DNA of 64,000 bases from UBA1366 sp047602575 (GCA_047602575.1 JASGGY010000003.1:1054001-1118000), one strand, 5' to 3'; positions 25,232 to 34,673 are shown, counted from the first letter of the stretch. Numbers and translations are program-made. Notes: generated from the sequence alone by a model not told the origin.

Positions 25232-25924
25232 TCAGACCGGTTTGACACGTTTTAACTGATCGGCGCAAAGACAATATTTCGACCAAGCCCCCGGTGCGCC
25301 GATGCTTGCGGGGAGAAGCCTTGCCACATGGGCGGGAATGACGGTGTCGTATTTGATCTCGAGGATCACGCTGCCGTTCGGGAACACGCCCATACCGAGC
25401 AGATCGGGCTGAAACAGATCAAAGCTTTCAAATCCCGCCGCCCGCAGATTCCGGTCAAAGGTGATCCGAACCTTCGACACAGGATAGCAATATGCCTCGC
25501 GGTCATAGTCCACAATCACCGCCGGGTGCATCCCCTCGCCGGCGGATTTTGCAAGCAGCTCCTTACACACGTCCTCCTCGCGCCCGTACAACCCCGACCA
25601 ATCGCCGGCGATGATGCCGTCGCAGACCTTACGCGTGAGCAATGCGGTGCGCTTGCTGACAAACTTGCCGAACTTCTCTTTGCACTCGAGCTTGATGACC
25701 GTGTCGCTGCCGTTGTAAATCCGGATGCGGTATTTCTTCCGGTCGCGCACACCCGCGATCTTATCGTGATACGCGGAGTCGTTCAAGTCGTCGAAATACA
25801 GGCTGCGGATGAGATACCCGCCGTCCTCCATCGCATAACTGTCGGCGGCAAGCACCGCCCTGAAGCGCTGGCGCAACGCGAGATACTCCGCGGCGCTGAT
25901 GAGAATCTTCATCTCGTGGCGCAT
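25232..25924 (-). CDS. VTC-domain polyphosphate polymerase-like protein
   Basis: 230 residues from ATG 25924 (GGAGG eight bases upstream; ATG 25939 is the alternative). The VTC fold is recognisable: RHEMKILIS at the start, SLYFDD, the basic strand RKKYRIRIYN with KLECKEK, and a late VILEIKYD. These line the tunnel in which eukaryotic Vtc4 makes polyphosphate from ATP; the bacterial role of the domain is not settled. It heads the minus-strand VTC-DUF4956 unit and is divergent from the CotH gene. Confidence 0.88.
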   Translation of the reverse strand: MRHEMKILISAAEYLALRQRFRAVLAADSYAMEDGGYLIRSLYFDDLNDSAYHDKIAGVRDRKKYRIRIYNGSDTVIKLECKEKFGKFVSKRTALLTRKVCDGIIAGDWSGLYGREEDVCKELLAKSAGEGMHPAVIVDYDREAYCYPVSKVRITFDRNLRAAGFESFDLFQPDLLGMGVFPNGSVILEIKYDTVIPAHVARLLPASIGAPGAWSKYCLCADQLKRVKPV

Positions 25925-26183
25925 CGGTCTTTCCTCCATCTGCTTTCCCCCTTTGCGTTTGTTTGGTATAACCGTATTATATCGCTTGTTTGTGATAAGG
26001 TTATGATCACATTCGGAAAATAAACGTTTATTAAGTAAAATCTAAATGCATTTTTTAGAGCGTAAAACAAGCAATTCCGATGATAACGGTAAACACAGCT
26101 ATTTCATTATAACATCTCACACAACCGGATGCAATCGGTCAGAAAATTTTATCAATTATACATAAGTCGGAACATTTATCCGG

Positions 26184-26212
26184 TTTACACCGCGCGCAAA
26201 CCGTGGTATGAT
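26184..26212 (+). promoter_or_regulatory. Probable CotH-gene promoter
   Basis: TTTACA (26184-26189), 17-base spacer, TATGAT (26207-26212), about 120 bases before the start codon. The 406-bp gap 25925-26330 carries this and a GC-rich leader with self-pairing segments (26250-26258 against 26311-26319), but no gene. Confidence 0.5.
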
Positions 26213-26330
26213 AAAATAAGCATTCCCACCTGACGAAGCGGGAAACGTACCCCATCCCAGAACCGAAAGCGAGGTGCGCCCATGCCCGCTCTTTACGCCG
26301 CACGCGGTGTATGACGGGTAGGGGCTTTTC

Positions 26331-28721
26331 ATGAACCGCAATGCCATTACCGTCAGACACAAGCTGATTGCCGTCTTTGTGCTGGCGTTTGTTTTCGGCG
26401 CGTCCCTTGCGGGGGCAAGCGTGCTGGAGCATCGTGTCACCGCAGAACCCACCCCGGCAACACAGGCGATCACTGAGGTTTTTCACACGCAGAAAACACC
26501 GGTTGTGTTTTCGCAGTCCGGATATTTCTATACCGCCACAACCCTTTTGGAGCTTCAGGCGGGCGAGGCGGACGTGACGGACATCTATTACACCATCGAC
26601 GCAACGCCCCCCGACACCTCCGATACCGCCGCAAAATACACCGAGGGCATCCTGCTGATCGCGCCCTCCGGCAGATCAGACGACGTGAAAAGCTATACCA
26701 TAAAAGCCTGCGGCAAAAAAGCGGACGGCAGCTTTACCAAAACCGTCACCCACTCGTATTTCATCGGCGCAGGCGTTACGGAGCGGTTTGATACCTATGT
26801 GTTTTCCATCTCGACCGATCCGTACAACCTCTACGATTACGACTACGGCATTTTTGTGCCGGGGCGGCTGCGCGACGATTATATGAAAGACTCCGGCAAC
26901 TATGACCCCGACCCGCCCGAGCCAGCGAACTATAACCTGCGCGGGCGCGCCTCCGAACGTCCGGCGTTCCTTGAGGTGCTTGACGGCGACGGAAACCAGC
27001 TTCTTTCCCAGAACATCGGCATCCGCACCTTCGGCGGCTGGTCGCGCGCGATGGAGCAGAAATCCATCCAGCTGTTCGCCCGCGGGGAATACGACAAGAA
27101 CAATAAGTTCTCCTACGATTTCTTCGGTGACACCCGTAACCTGAGCGGCACGAAAATCACCGCGTTTGACCGCCTAATCCTGCGCAACAATGCCAACGAC
27201 AACCCCTTTTCCTTTATGCGTGACGAGGTCATTCAGGAATGCGCAAGCCAGACCCCGCTTGACGACACGCAGGCGGCTTCACCCGCATCGGTGTTCCTCA
27301 ACGGAGAATACTACGGGCTGGCGTGGCTCAAGCAGGTGTACGACAACGATTATTTTGACGACAAATACGGCACAACCGACGGGCAGTGGGGCGTCGTTGC
27401 GGGCGGCGAACAGGAAAAGGAAGCCGACGAAACCGACCCGCTGAGCGTGACGGCGGCGGCGGACTACGAGGCGATGTACGCCTATAGCGAAAAAGATCTG
27501 ACCGACGACGCGGTGTTTGCGGAGCTTACACAGAAGATGGACGTGGAGAACTTCCTGTACTACTACGCTATCCAGCTTTACATAGAAAACGAGGACTGGC
27601 CCGGCAACAACTACAAGGCTTACCGCTATTACGGCGCAGCCGACCCCGCTTCCGGCACGGCGACCGACGGGCGCTGGCGCTGGCTGCTGTTTGACACGGA
27701 CTTCGGGCTGGGGCTTTACGGCAAAAACGCGGTGGCGGATTCCTTCGGACGGGTGTTTGAAACGCCGACCACTTCCCCGAAAAGCAGCAATGTCGTCAGT
27801 CTTTTACAGGCGGTATTAAAACGCCCCGATATGCGGCTGAAATTCAGTGCGATTATGTGCGATCTAATGAACGGCGCGTTTTCTTATGATAATGTCGCAA
27901 AGACGGCGGCAGAAAAAGCCGCGCTGCGCAACAACGAGCTGATGTGGAATTTCAAAAGCGGCGGGGCGCAGCTTCAGGGCACCTGGTCAAGCCTTTCCTA
28001 TGTCCGCGAGGACACCGCGAAGCTGCTGACCTTTGCGCAGGAGCGCCCTGATGTGATGAAAAATCTGCTTGTGAAATACCTCGGCGTTTCCGGCGAGGGC
28101 TACACCGTTGATGTTGACGCGAACACCGCCGCGCAGATCACCGTGGGCGATTGCAGCATCGCCGCGGGCGAATCGTTCTCCGGCTTTTATTTCAACGAGC
28201 TGACCACCACCCTCACCGCCGCGCCGACCGACGGGCAGGCATTTGCCTACTGGCTTGTCAACGGAAGACGCGTCACGACCCCGACGCTGGAGCTGACGGG
28301 TGCGGGCGCGTTCGAGGGCGCTTATACCATTTCGCTTGTCACCGAACCTGCTGACTGCGCACCGGTGATTTCCGAGGTCAACTACGCGGGCACAGGGGAC
28401 TATTTTGTGCTTTCCAACCCGAGCGGGGAAACCGTTTCCCTCTCCGGTCTGTATGTCAGCGACGATGCGGGAAACCTCTGCAAACAAAAGCTCCCCAACA
28501 TCTTCCTTCAGCCGGGAGAAAGCTTCACCGTCTATTGTGACAACTATGCCGGCGCAGACGCGATCGGGCAATTCGGCACGGGCTTTTCCTTAAAAAAAGG
28601 CGAAACGCTGTTTCTGTGCAAGCAGGATCAATCCGTTGCGGCAAGCGTCGCCCTCCCCGACATCGGCGACGGGAACAGCTATATCCGCGACCCCGTAACA
28701 AAAACCTATTTTGAGCAATGA
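26331..28721 (+). CDS. CotH-kinase family secreted protein with lamin-tail domain
   Basis: 796 residues. A signal/anchor segment at about residues 12-32 is followed by a chitobiase-type beta domain (YTIDATPPDTSD..., about 60-135). The CotH domain spans about 150-570: LLSQNIGIRTFGGWSRA, RLILRNNANDN, SVFLNGEYYGLAWLKQVYD and the metal-binding stretch WRWLLFDTDFGLGLYG. A lamin-tail (LTD) domain is at about 680-765 (APVISEVNY...PNIFLQPGESFTVYC). Bacillus CotH phosphorylates spore-coat proteins; homologues with VTC/DUF4956 neighbours are common in Clostridia but their target is unknown. Divergent from the VTC operon. Confidence 0.9.
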   Translation: MNRNAITVRHKLIAVFVLAFVFGASLAGASVLEHRVTAEPTPATQAITEVFHTQKTPVVFSQSGYFYTATTLLELQAGEADVTDIYYTIDATPPDTSDTAAKYTEGILLIAPSGRSDDVKSYTIKACGKKADGSFTKTVTHSYFIGAGVTERFDTYVFSISTDPYNLYDYDYGIFVPGRLRDDYMKDSGNYDPDPPEPANYNLRGRASERPAFLEVLDGDGNQLLSQNIGIRTFGGWSRAMEQKSIQLFARGEYDKNNKFSYDFFGDTRNLSGTKITAFDRLILRNNANDNPFSFMRDEVIQECASQTPLDDTQAASPASVFLNGEYYGLAWLKQVYDNDYFDDKYGTTDGQWGVVAGGEQEKEADETDPLSVTAAADYEAMYAYSEKDLTDDAVFAELTQKMDVENFLYYYAIQLYIENEDWPGNNYKAYRYYGAADPASGTATDGRWRWLLFDTDFGLGLYGKNAVADSFGRVFETPTTSPKSSNVVSLLQAVLKRPDMRLKFSAIMCDLMNGAFSYDNVAKTAAEKAALRNNELMWNFKSGGAQLQGTWSSLSYVREDTAKLLTFAQERPDVMKNLLVKYLGVSGEGYTVDVDANTAAQITVGDCSIAAGESFSGFYFNELTTTLTAAPTDGQAFAYWLVNGRRVTTPTLELTGAGAFEGAYTISLVTEPADCAPVISEVNYAGTGDYFVLSNPSGETVSLSGLYVSDDAGNLCKQKLPNIFLQPGESFTVYCDNYAGADAIGQFGTGFSLKKGETLFLCKQDQSVAASVALPDIGDGNSYIRDPVTKTYFEQ

Positions 28722-28737
28722 GAAAGGACGCGATGGA

Positions 28738-29232
28738 ATGAACACCGTGACCAAGCTTTTAGAACAGCAGTTTTACAACGCCTTTGACGCGTTAAAACAA
28801 CACGCCGACGCCTGCCCGGACGCGCTGTGGAATTCCGGAATCGGCGGCGCGCGCTACTGGACGCACCTTGTCCACGCGCTGATGGGAACATATTTCTGGA
28901 TGCGCGCGGACTACGCGGCGGGCTTTGTGTGGGATCTCCCCCTGCCGGAGCTGCTGCGGGGACGGCTGGTCGAGGACGCGTGGGAGTACTCCGACGGCGA
29001 ATTCATGACCCGCGCGGAAGCGCAGTTTTGCTTTGACGCGGTCGCGGCGCGCTGTGCGCAGTTCTTCGCCGCACTTGACGACGAAACGCTCGCCGCGCAC
29101 CCTCGAGAATCCTATCCCTGCACTTATGCCGACATCATCGCCTCCCAGATCCGCCACATCGCCTATCACACCGGTATGTGCGCGGCATTCCTCAACGCCG
29201 CGGATCTTGACGAGCCGGCGTGGGTGGACTGA
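28738..29232 (+). CDS. DinB-superfamily protein
   Basis: 164 residues from ATG 28738, AAAGGA nine bases upstream; the frame continues upstream without a ribosome site. The four-helix DinB/YfiT fold is suggested by the histidines in HLVHALMG (about residue 44-47) and QIRHIAYHTG (about 142-147), which can bind a divalent metal. Enzymes of this fold include thiol transferases; no substrate can be given. It follows the CotH gene by 16 bp and is likely co-transcribed. Confidence 0.75.
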   Translation: MNTVTKLLEQQFYNAFDALKQHADACPDALWNSGIGGARYWTHLVHALMGTYFWMRADYAAGFVWDLPLPELLRGRLVEDAWEYSDGEFMTRAEAQFCFDAVAARCAQFFAALDDETLAAHPRESYPCTYADIIASQIRHIAYHTGMCAAFLNAADLDEPAWVD

Positions 29233-29247
29233 TACACCCCGACAAAG

Positions 29248-29280
29248 AACCCCGCGGAAAAGCTCCGCGGGGTTTGATTT
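29248..29280. terminator. Shared terminator between DinB and cell-wall-binding genes
   Basis: AACCCCGCGGA pairs with TCCGCGGGGTT and is followed by T-rich sequence on the plus strand; it lies between convergent genes. Confidence 0.7.
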
Positions 29281-30971
29281 ATTTTTTCTTGGTTGCCACG
29301 CCGTTTTTATCGATTTGATAGCCGCCCGCCGTGGTGTTTTTGAGCATCACGCCGTCCTTGTCGAAATAATAATATTTGCCGTTGATCTTATGCAAGCCCG
29401 TCTGCGGCACGCCGTCCTTGAACAGGTAGCCTTTTCCCCCGAGCTTATGAAAACCCTGCGCGAGATTTCCGTCGGAATAGAAATACACCTTGATTTTCTT
29501 GATTGTGTGCCAGCCCGTATAAGCTTTGCCGTCCTTGCCGAAATAATAAATCGCCTTGTCGGTTTTGACCCACTTGTTGGTCAGCAAGCCGTCGTCAACG
29601 CGGAAGTAATAGCGGTCGTCGCCGATTTTCTTTACGCCGATCGCCATGCGGTTTTTGTCGTCGAACCAGAACGTTTTGTTCATTCTTCCAGCCCTTTGCG
29701 GGCTGACCGGTTTTGTCAAAGAAATACCGGTATCCGTCGATCCACTGCCAGCCGGTGACAAAGAGATTGTCCACGTCGAAATAGAACAGCTTGTCGTCAA
29801 TCGTCTGCCAGCCGGTCGCCGCCGAGCAGTCGGACGGCAGGAAGTAATACTTTAGCCCGTCCACCTCCAGCCAGCCGGTCGCCATTTTTCCGTCGTCGTT
29901 AAAATAATAGCGCTTTCCGTCGATGAGCACAAGTCCCTTTGCGACTGCGCCGCTGATGCCAAGATAATATTGCACGCCGTCGATTTCCTGAAATCCGGTC
30001 TGCAAAATAAATTTGTTGTTGAAATAATATTTGGACTTGTCGATGGTTTTCCAGCCCGACACCGCCGCGCCGGTCTTTGGGTTAAAATAATATTTATTGT
30101 CCTTGAAAATCTGCCAGCCGGTGTACATTGCGCCGTCCTCGGCAAAATAATAGCTTTTCTTTTTGATCTCATGCCAGCCGGTGAGCATCGCGCCCTTTGA
30201 GTTGAAGTAATATGTAACCTTATCGATTTTCACAAAGCCCGTCTGCATCACACCGTCTTTGTTCAGGTAATAATACTTCCCGTCGAATTTCTGCCAGCCG
30301 CTGCGCATCGCGCCCGTTTCGGTGAAATAATAAATCTTGCCGTCATATTCCTGCCTGCCGGTGAGCAGCGTGCCGTCTGCGGCGAAGAGGAAGCGGCTGC
30401 CCTCGTATTCGACAAAGCCGACCGCCTGCGTGCCGTCGTCGTTGAAATAATACTGCTGCCCGTTGATTTTCACCCAGCCGGTGATCATTTTTCCGGTGCT
30501 GTCGTAGTAGTATTTTTTTCCGTCTGTTTCGGTAAAGCCCGGGCTGGATTTTCCGTAAGCGTCAAAATAATAGGTCTGCCCGCCCAGCTCGACCGTGCCG
30601 CTGTAGAACGCACCCGTGTCGTCGCTGAAATAATACTCCTTGCCGTCAATCTCGGTGCTGCCTTTCTGGAGGATGCCCTCCTCGCTGAAATAATAGGTTT
30701 TACCGTCGATTTGCTGCCAGCCGGATTGAAGCACGCCGTCCGCGTCGAAATAGTACGTCGCCCCGTCAATGAGCTTCATGCCGGTCACGCGGTTTCCGAC
30801 CCCATCGGCGATGTAAAATTTGTCGGCGGCAAATTCATGCCAGCCGGGCTTGAGCATCGCGTTGTAATACAAATACCCGCCGAATGCGCCGCCCAGCAGC
30901 AAAAAGCTGAACGCGCCCGCGATGGCGAGGCGTATTTTATAACGTCTGAAAAATTTTCCGGAATTCGTCAC
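29279..30971 (-). pseudogene. Cell-wall-binding repeat (GW/choline-binding-like) membrane protein, frameshifted
   Basis: Start GTG 30971 (GGGAG nine bases upstream). A transmembrane segment (residues about 14-37) precedes some 25 tandem repeats of 20-21 residues with the pattern GW-x-IDGKTYYF-x-DG, typical of Cell_wall_binding (CW_binding) repeats. Near 29685 the frame shifts from GWKNEQNVL into NKTFWFDDKN, after which the repeats go on to the normal stop at 29279. The whole is about 564 residues with one base lost or gained. No catalytic domain is attached, so it probably only holds the wall or binds a polymer. Confidence 0.85.
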
Positions 30972-31019
30972 GTTTCTTATCTCCCGATCAAGGTTTCGTT
31001 TTCTCGCTGGTTCAACTTT

Positions 31020-31048
31020 ATTATAACAGCTTTCCGCGGATTTTTCAA
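31020..31048 (-). promoter_or_regulatory. Promoter of the cell-wall-binding gene
   Basis: Minus strand TTGAAA (31043-31048), 17-base spacer, TATAAT (31020-31025). Confidence 0.7.
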
Positions 31049-31118
31049 CCGCTATTTTCGTTCTGCGGCGGCTTTGCAAAAAATTTTCACCCGCGCGCGC
31101 CAAAAACAGGGGAAACGC

Positions 31119-31147
31119 TTGACATCGCCGCGCTGTTCCGTTAAAAT
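31119..31147 (+). promoter_or_regulatory. Promoter of glyQS
   Basis: TTGACA (31119-31124), 17-base spacer, TAAAAT (31142-31147), about 38 bases before the start. No T-box leader fits in this short space. Confidence 0.75.
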
Positions 31148-31184
31148 AGGGAGAGAATGAATTTGCGGAAGGAATTGTTTAAAA

Positions 31185-32561
31185 ATGGATAACTCGTCAA
31201 AAACCATGGAAAAAATCGTCGCGCTTTGCAAAAACCGCGGCTTTGTCTACCCGGGCAGCGAAATTTACGGCGGACTTGCCAACACGTGGGACTACGGCCC
31301 GCTGGGCGTGGAGCTGAAAAACAACGTCAAGCGCGCGTGGTGGAAAAAATTCGTACAGGAATCGCCTTACAACGTGGGGCTTGACTCCGCGATTCTGATG
31401 AACCCGCAGACGTGGATTGCGTCCGGACATCTGGGCGGCTTCTCCGACCCGCTGATGGACTGCAAGTCCTGCAAGACGCGTCACCGCGCCGACAACCTGA
31501 TTGAAGCGTTTGACGGCACAAACCCCGCCGGCTGGACAAACGCGCAGATGACCGATTATATCCGCGAAAAGGGCATTCCCTGTCCGTCCTGCGGCAAACA
31601 TGACTTCACCGACATCCGCCAGTTCAACCTGATGTTTAAAACCTTTCAGGGCGTAACGGAGGACACCAAGGCGGAAATCTATCTGCGTCCGGAAACCGCA
31701 CAGGGCATTTTCGTCAACTTCGCGAGCATCCAGCGCACATCGCGCAAGAAAGTACCCTTCGGCGTGGCGCAGATCGGAAAAAGCTTCCGCAACGAAATCA
31801 CACCGGGCAACTTCATCTTCCGTGTACGCGAATTCGAGCAGATGGAGCTTGAATTTTTCTGCAAGCCCGGCACGGATCTGGAATGGTTCGCTTTCTGGCG
31901 CGGCTACTGCAAGGACTTCCTGCTCTCGCTCGGGCTGCGCGAGGAGAACCTACGCCTGCGCGACCACGACGCGGAGGAGCTGAGCTTCTATTCCAAGGCG
32001 ACGACGGACTTTGAATACCGCTTCCCGTTCGGCTGGGGCGAGCTGTGGGGCATCGCCGACCGCACGGACTATGACCTGACCCAGCACCAGACCACCAGCG
32101 GCAAGAGTCTGGAATACTTTGATCCGGACGACAACTCGAAATACATTCCCTATGTCATCGAGCCGTCGCTGGGCGTAGAGCGGCTGTTCCTGTCCGTCCT
32201 CACCGAGTCCTATGACGAGGAGAACATCGCGGAGGGCGACATCCGCACGGTGATGCGCTTCCACCCGGCGCTTGCACCGGTGAAAGCCGCTGTTCTGCCG
32301 CTGGTGAAAAAGCTCAAAGAACCGGCGCTCGAGATTTTCACAAAGCTTGCAAAGAAATTCAACGTGGATTACGACGAGGCGGGCAACATCGGCAAGCGCT
32401 ACCGCCGTCAGGACGAAATCGGCACGCCGATGTGCATCACCTTTGACTTTGACAGCTTAGAGGACAACTGCGTGACCGTCCGCGACCGCGACACCATGGC
32501 GCAGGAGCGCATCGCGATCGACGCACTGGAGCGCTATATTGAGGACAAGATTGCTTATTAA
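31185..32561 (+). CDS. glyQS: Glycine--tRNA ligase, single-chain dimeric type
   Basis: 458 residues. It charges tRNA-Gly. The N-terminal MEKIVALCKNRGFVYPGSEIYGG block, class II motif 2 (FRNEITPGNFIFRVREFEQMELEFF, in parts around residues 203-227) and motif 3 (GVERLFLSVL, about 330) are complete; the C-terminal anticodon-binding domain starts at about 360. The two CxxC pairs near residues 96-99 and 135-138 in the insert (CKSCKTRH and CPSCGKHD) suggest a zinc site. Firmicutes carry either this or the GlyQ/GlyS tetramer. Start ATG 31185. Confidence 0.97.
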   Translation: MDNSSKTMEKIVALCKNRGFVYPGSEIYGGLANTWDYGPLGVELKNNVKRAWWKKFVQESPYNVGLDSAILMNPQTWIASGHLGGFSDPLMDCKSCKTRHRADNLIEAFDGTNPAGWTNAQMTDYIREKGIPCPSCGKHDFTDIRQFNLMFKTFQGVTEDTKAEIYLRPETAQGIFVNFASIQRTSRKKVPFGVAQIGKSFRNEITPGNFIFRVREFEQMELEFFCKPGTDLEWFAFWRGYCKDFLLSLGLREENLRLRDHDAEELSFYSKATTDFEYRFPFGWGELWGIADRTDYDLTQHQTTSGKSLEYFDPDDNSKYIPYVIEPSLGVERLFLSVLTESYDEENIAEGDIRTVMRFHPALAPVKAAVLPLVKKLKEPALEIFTKLAKKFNVDYDEAGNIGKRYRRQDEIGTPMCITFDFDSLEDNCVTVRDRDTMAQERIAIDALERYIEDKIAY

Positions 32562-32562
32562 T

Positions 32563-32583
32563 TTAGAAGTCAGAGGTCAGAAA
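32563..32583 (-). repeat. Inverted partial copy of the TTCTGAC tandem repeat
   Basis: TTAGAAGTCAGAGGTCAGAA directly after the glyQS stop is the reverse complement of units at 24501-24543. Confidence 0.6.
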
Positions 32584-32623
32584 GCGGCATACCCTGTGCC
32601 TGCGGTAATCAGATTCTGATCGG

Positions 32624-32658
32624 AGCGGCTTCCGCCAAAGGGTGGAAGCCGCTTTTTT
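32624..32658 (+). terminator. glyQS terminator
   Basis: AGCGGCTTCC pairs with GGAAGCCGCT around a ten-base loop, followed by a run of six T. Confidence 0.8.
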
Positions 32659-32722
32659 GCGGAAAAATGAACAACCATCCGCTTTGCCTTTCAGATAAAT
32701 TTACAAAACCGACAACTTTGTG

Positions 32723-32751
32723 TTGACATGGTGTTCAATTAGTGTTAAAAT
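32723..32751 (+). promoter_or_regulatory. Promoter of the zinc-ribbon protein operon
   Basis: TTGACA (32723-32728), 17-base spacer, TAAAAT (32746-32751). Confidence 0.75.
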
Positions 32752-32814
32752 AAATGCAGATGCTACAATATATGTCGTCCGAACAAACATTACATACATC
32801 GGGAGATGAGCTGA

Positions 32815-33669
32815 TTGAGTAAATTCTGCACTTCCTGCGGGCGCGCGCTCGCGGACGACGCCATGTTCTGCACCGGCTGCGGTGCGAAAATCCCGCAAGC
32901 TTCCCAAGTCACCGCGGCCGTAATACCGGAATCCGCCCCGCAGTCGCCGTATGCGCCGCCGGCTTCCACGCCTGTCGGCGTTTCGCCCGTCAGCGTTTCA
33001 CCGGATGGTTTCACCGTCCCTGCTGCGCCGCAGAACGCACCGCCGGTCAAGAAAATTGCACTCCTTGCCGGAGCTGCCGCGGCGGTGGCAATCGTGATTT
33101 TTCTGCTGGTTTCCCTGCTCTACAAACCGTATAAAGAGCCGCTCGACAATCTGTGCGAGGGTGTCACCGACGGGAATTTGTCAAAGATCCTGAAGGTTCT
33201 TCCTGAGGACGCCCTGAACGGTCTGATCGGCGACACGGACGACCTGTCGGATTTAATCGACAAACAGCTGGGATCGGACGACGCCATGAAAAGCCTGACC
33301 GACGGGCTGGAGAAGACATACGGCGACAATTTTAAGCTGGACTATAAAATTCTGGGCGCGGATCATCTCAACAAGAACCAGCGCGAAAACATTCAGGACA
33401 CCTATGAAGCCCTGCTCGACGACGATTTCGAGGTTAAGAGCGCTTACGCACTCGACGTGCGCTTTACCGCCTCCGGCGACGATATGAAAAATTACGCCAC
33501 CTATAACATCACCGTCGGCAAGGTCAACGGCGACTGGGCGGTGGTGGACATCAACCACCTGTTAAGCGACTACAGCAGCTATGTCCCCGGATACAAGGCG
33601 CAGCTCAGAGAACTGGCAGATGAAGTTTCCGGCGACAGCAGCGAGTCGGATCTTTCAGACTTATTTTAG
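32815..33669 (+). CDS. Zinc-ribbon membrane protein of unknown function
   Basis: 284 residues from TTG 32815, with GGGAG about nine bases upstream. An N-terminal zinc ribbon (CTSCG...CTGCG, residues 5-25) is followed by a Pro/Ala linker, a transmembrane segment (about 82-102) and an outer region (about 105-284). This outer region resembles the first 170 residues of the next gene's product, down to the shared GKVNGDWAVVD / GKVDGDWKLVG strand. It looks like a DUF4878/lumazine-type NTF2-like fold, with no catalytic motif. Forms an operon with the next gene (15-bp gap). Confidence 0.75.
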   Translation: MSKFCTSCGRALADDAMFCTGCGAKIPQASQVTAAVIPESAPQSPYAPPASTPVGVSPVSVSPDGFTVPAAPQNAPPVKKIALLAGAAAAVAIVIFLLVSLLYKPYKEPLDNLCEGVTDGNLSKILKVLPEDALNGLIGDTDDLSDLIDKQLGSDDAMKSLTDGLEKTYGDNFKLDYKILGADHLNKNQRENIQDTYEALLDDDFEVKSAYALDVRFTASGDDMKNYATYNITVGKVNGDWAVVDINHLLSDYSSYVPGYKAQLRELADEVSGDSSESDLSDLF

Positions 33670-33684
33670 GACGGAGGCTGACAA

Positions 33685-34611
33685 ATGAACATCAAACGCA
33701 TCATCGGGCTTGGCGTAACAGCCGCCGTACTGGTTTTTGGATTTGTTCTTGTGAAAAATCTGTTTCTTTCCGGCGAGGAAAAGCCGGTCAAGGATCTCAT
33801 TCGCGGCATCAACAAAGAAGACGCGGATGTATTTTTCAGAGCGTTCCCCGACGCGCTGGTTGAAGAGGAATTGAGCGACGACGACATCGACGAGTTTTCC
33901 GACGGTGTGAAGGATGTCAAGGAGCTCGTCGGCGACTGGGTGGACGACGATGATTATAAGCTGACCTACGACGTGATGGGCAAGGAAAAGGTAGACGACG
34001 GCTGGCTTGATCAGATCAACGACTTATACGAAGCCGCGGACATCACCGTAGAAAAAGCATATTACCTTGATCTGAAATTAAAGATGAAAAAGGACGAGGA
34101 CGATCTCGAAGCCACCATCGGCGTGGTGGTCGGCAAGGTGGACGGCGACTGGAAGCTTGTCGGGGGCGACGGGCTTGTGATGGTAGCGCTTGTGCCGAAC
34201 ATGATTGCATATACCGCAACCGCAAAGATCGATGCCGCAAACGCAAATGCGCGCTCTGTTTACTATGCGGCAAGCGAAGCAATGACTGACTTGCGCTCCG
34301 GCGGTTCCCTGCCGCAGGTTCGCGTTACCACGACCGACATTGCTGTCAATGATGTGTATCCCTCCAGCTTTATGACAAGCTCAGATCTGATCCCTGCGAT
34401 CAACAGCCAGCTTTCCGACAGCATGGACGGCAAATGCTATTGCGTCTACATTGATGCGTCCGGCGACATTGACCGTGTCATTTATGCGGACAGTCCGGAT
34501 TCTGTCGTCGGAGTTTACGGCGCGAATGGGTCTGATCTGTCAGACTACGTCAATATGTTAGACCACGTCAGCGTGACCTTTGCGGAATATCTGGAAACCT
34601 ATCCGAATTAA
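33685..34611 (+). CDS. Membrane-anchored paralogue of the zinc-ribbon protein
   Basis: 308 residues. An N-terminal transmembrane segment (about 5-29) precedes a domain (30-170) related to the outer part of the previous gene's product. A C-terminal region (about 180-308) has pilin-like traits: TATAKIDAANANARSVYYAASEAMTDL resembles the alpha-helix of type IV pseudopilins after their membrane part. No zinc ribbon. Likely a surface protein acting with its neighbour; function unknown. Confidence 0.7.
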   Translation: MNIKRIIGLGVTAAVLVFGFVLVKNLFLSGEEKPVKDLIRGINKEDADVFFRAFPDALVEEELSDDDIDEFSDGVKDVKELVGDWVDDDDYKLTYDVMGKEKVDDGWLDQINDLYEAADITVEKAYYLDLKLKMKKDEDDLEATIGVVVGKVDGDWKLVGGDGLVMVALVPNMIAYTATAKIDAANANARSVYYAASEAMTDLRSGGSLPQVRVTTTDIAVNDVYPSSFMTSSDLIPAINSQLSDSMDGKCYCVYIDASGDIDRVIYADSPDSVVGVYGANGSDLSDYVNMLDHVSVTFAEYLETYPN

Positions 34612-34624
34612 CATCGAAACAAAA

Positions 34625-34664
34625 AACACGGCGGAATTCCAATACGAATTCCGCCGTGTTTTTT
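34625..34664. terminator. Bidirectional terminator
   Basis: A 15-bp perfect stem (AACACGGCGGAATTC with its complement) followed by T's; sits between the convergent paralogue and MATE genes. Confidence 0.85.
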
Positions 34665-34673
34665 ATGGATTAA

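Noticed and set aside
26213..26330. c-di-GMP riboswitch before the CotH gene
   Set aside because: The conserved GEMM core bases are absent, though the leader may still fold.
29300..30800. CRISPR-like regular spacing
   Set aside because: The period of about 63 bases comes from 20-21 residue protein repeats that differ in sequence; no identical direct repeats with unique spacers.
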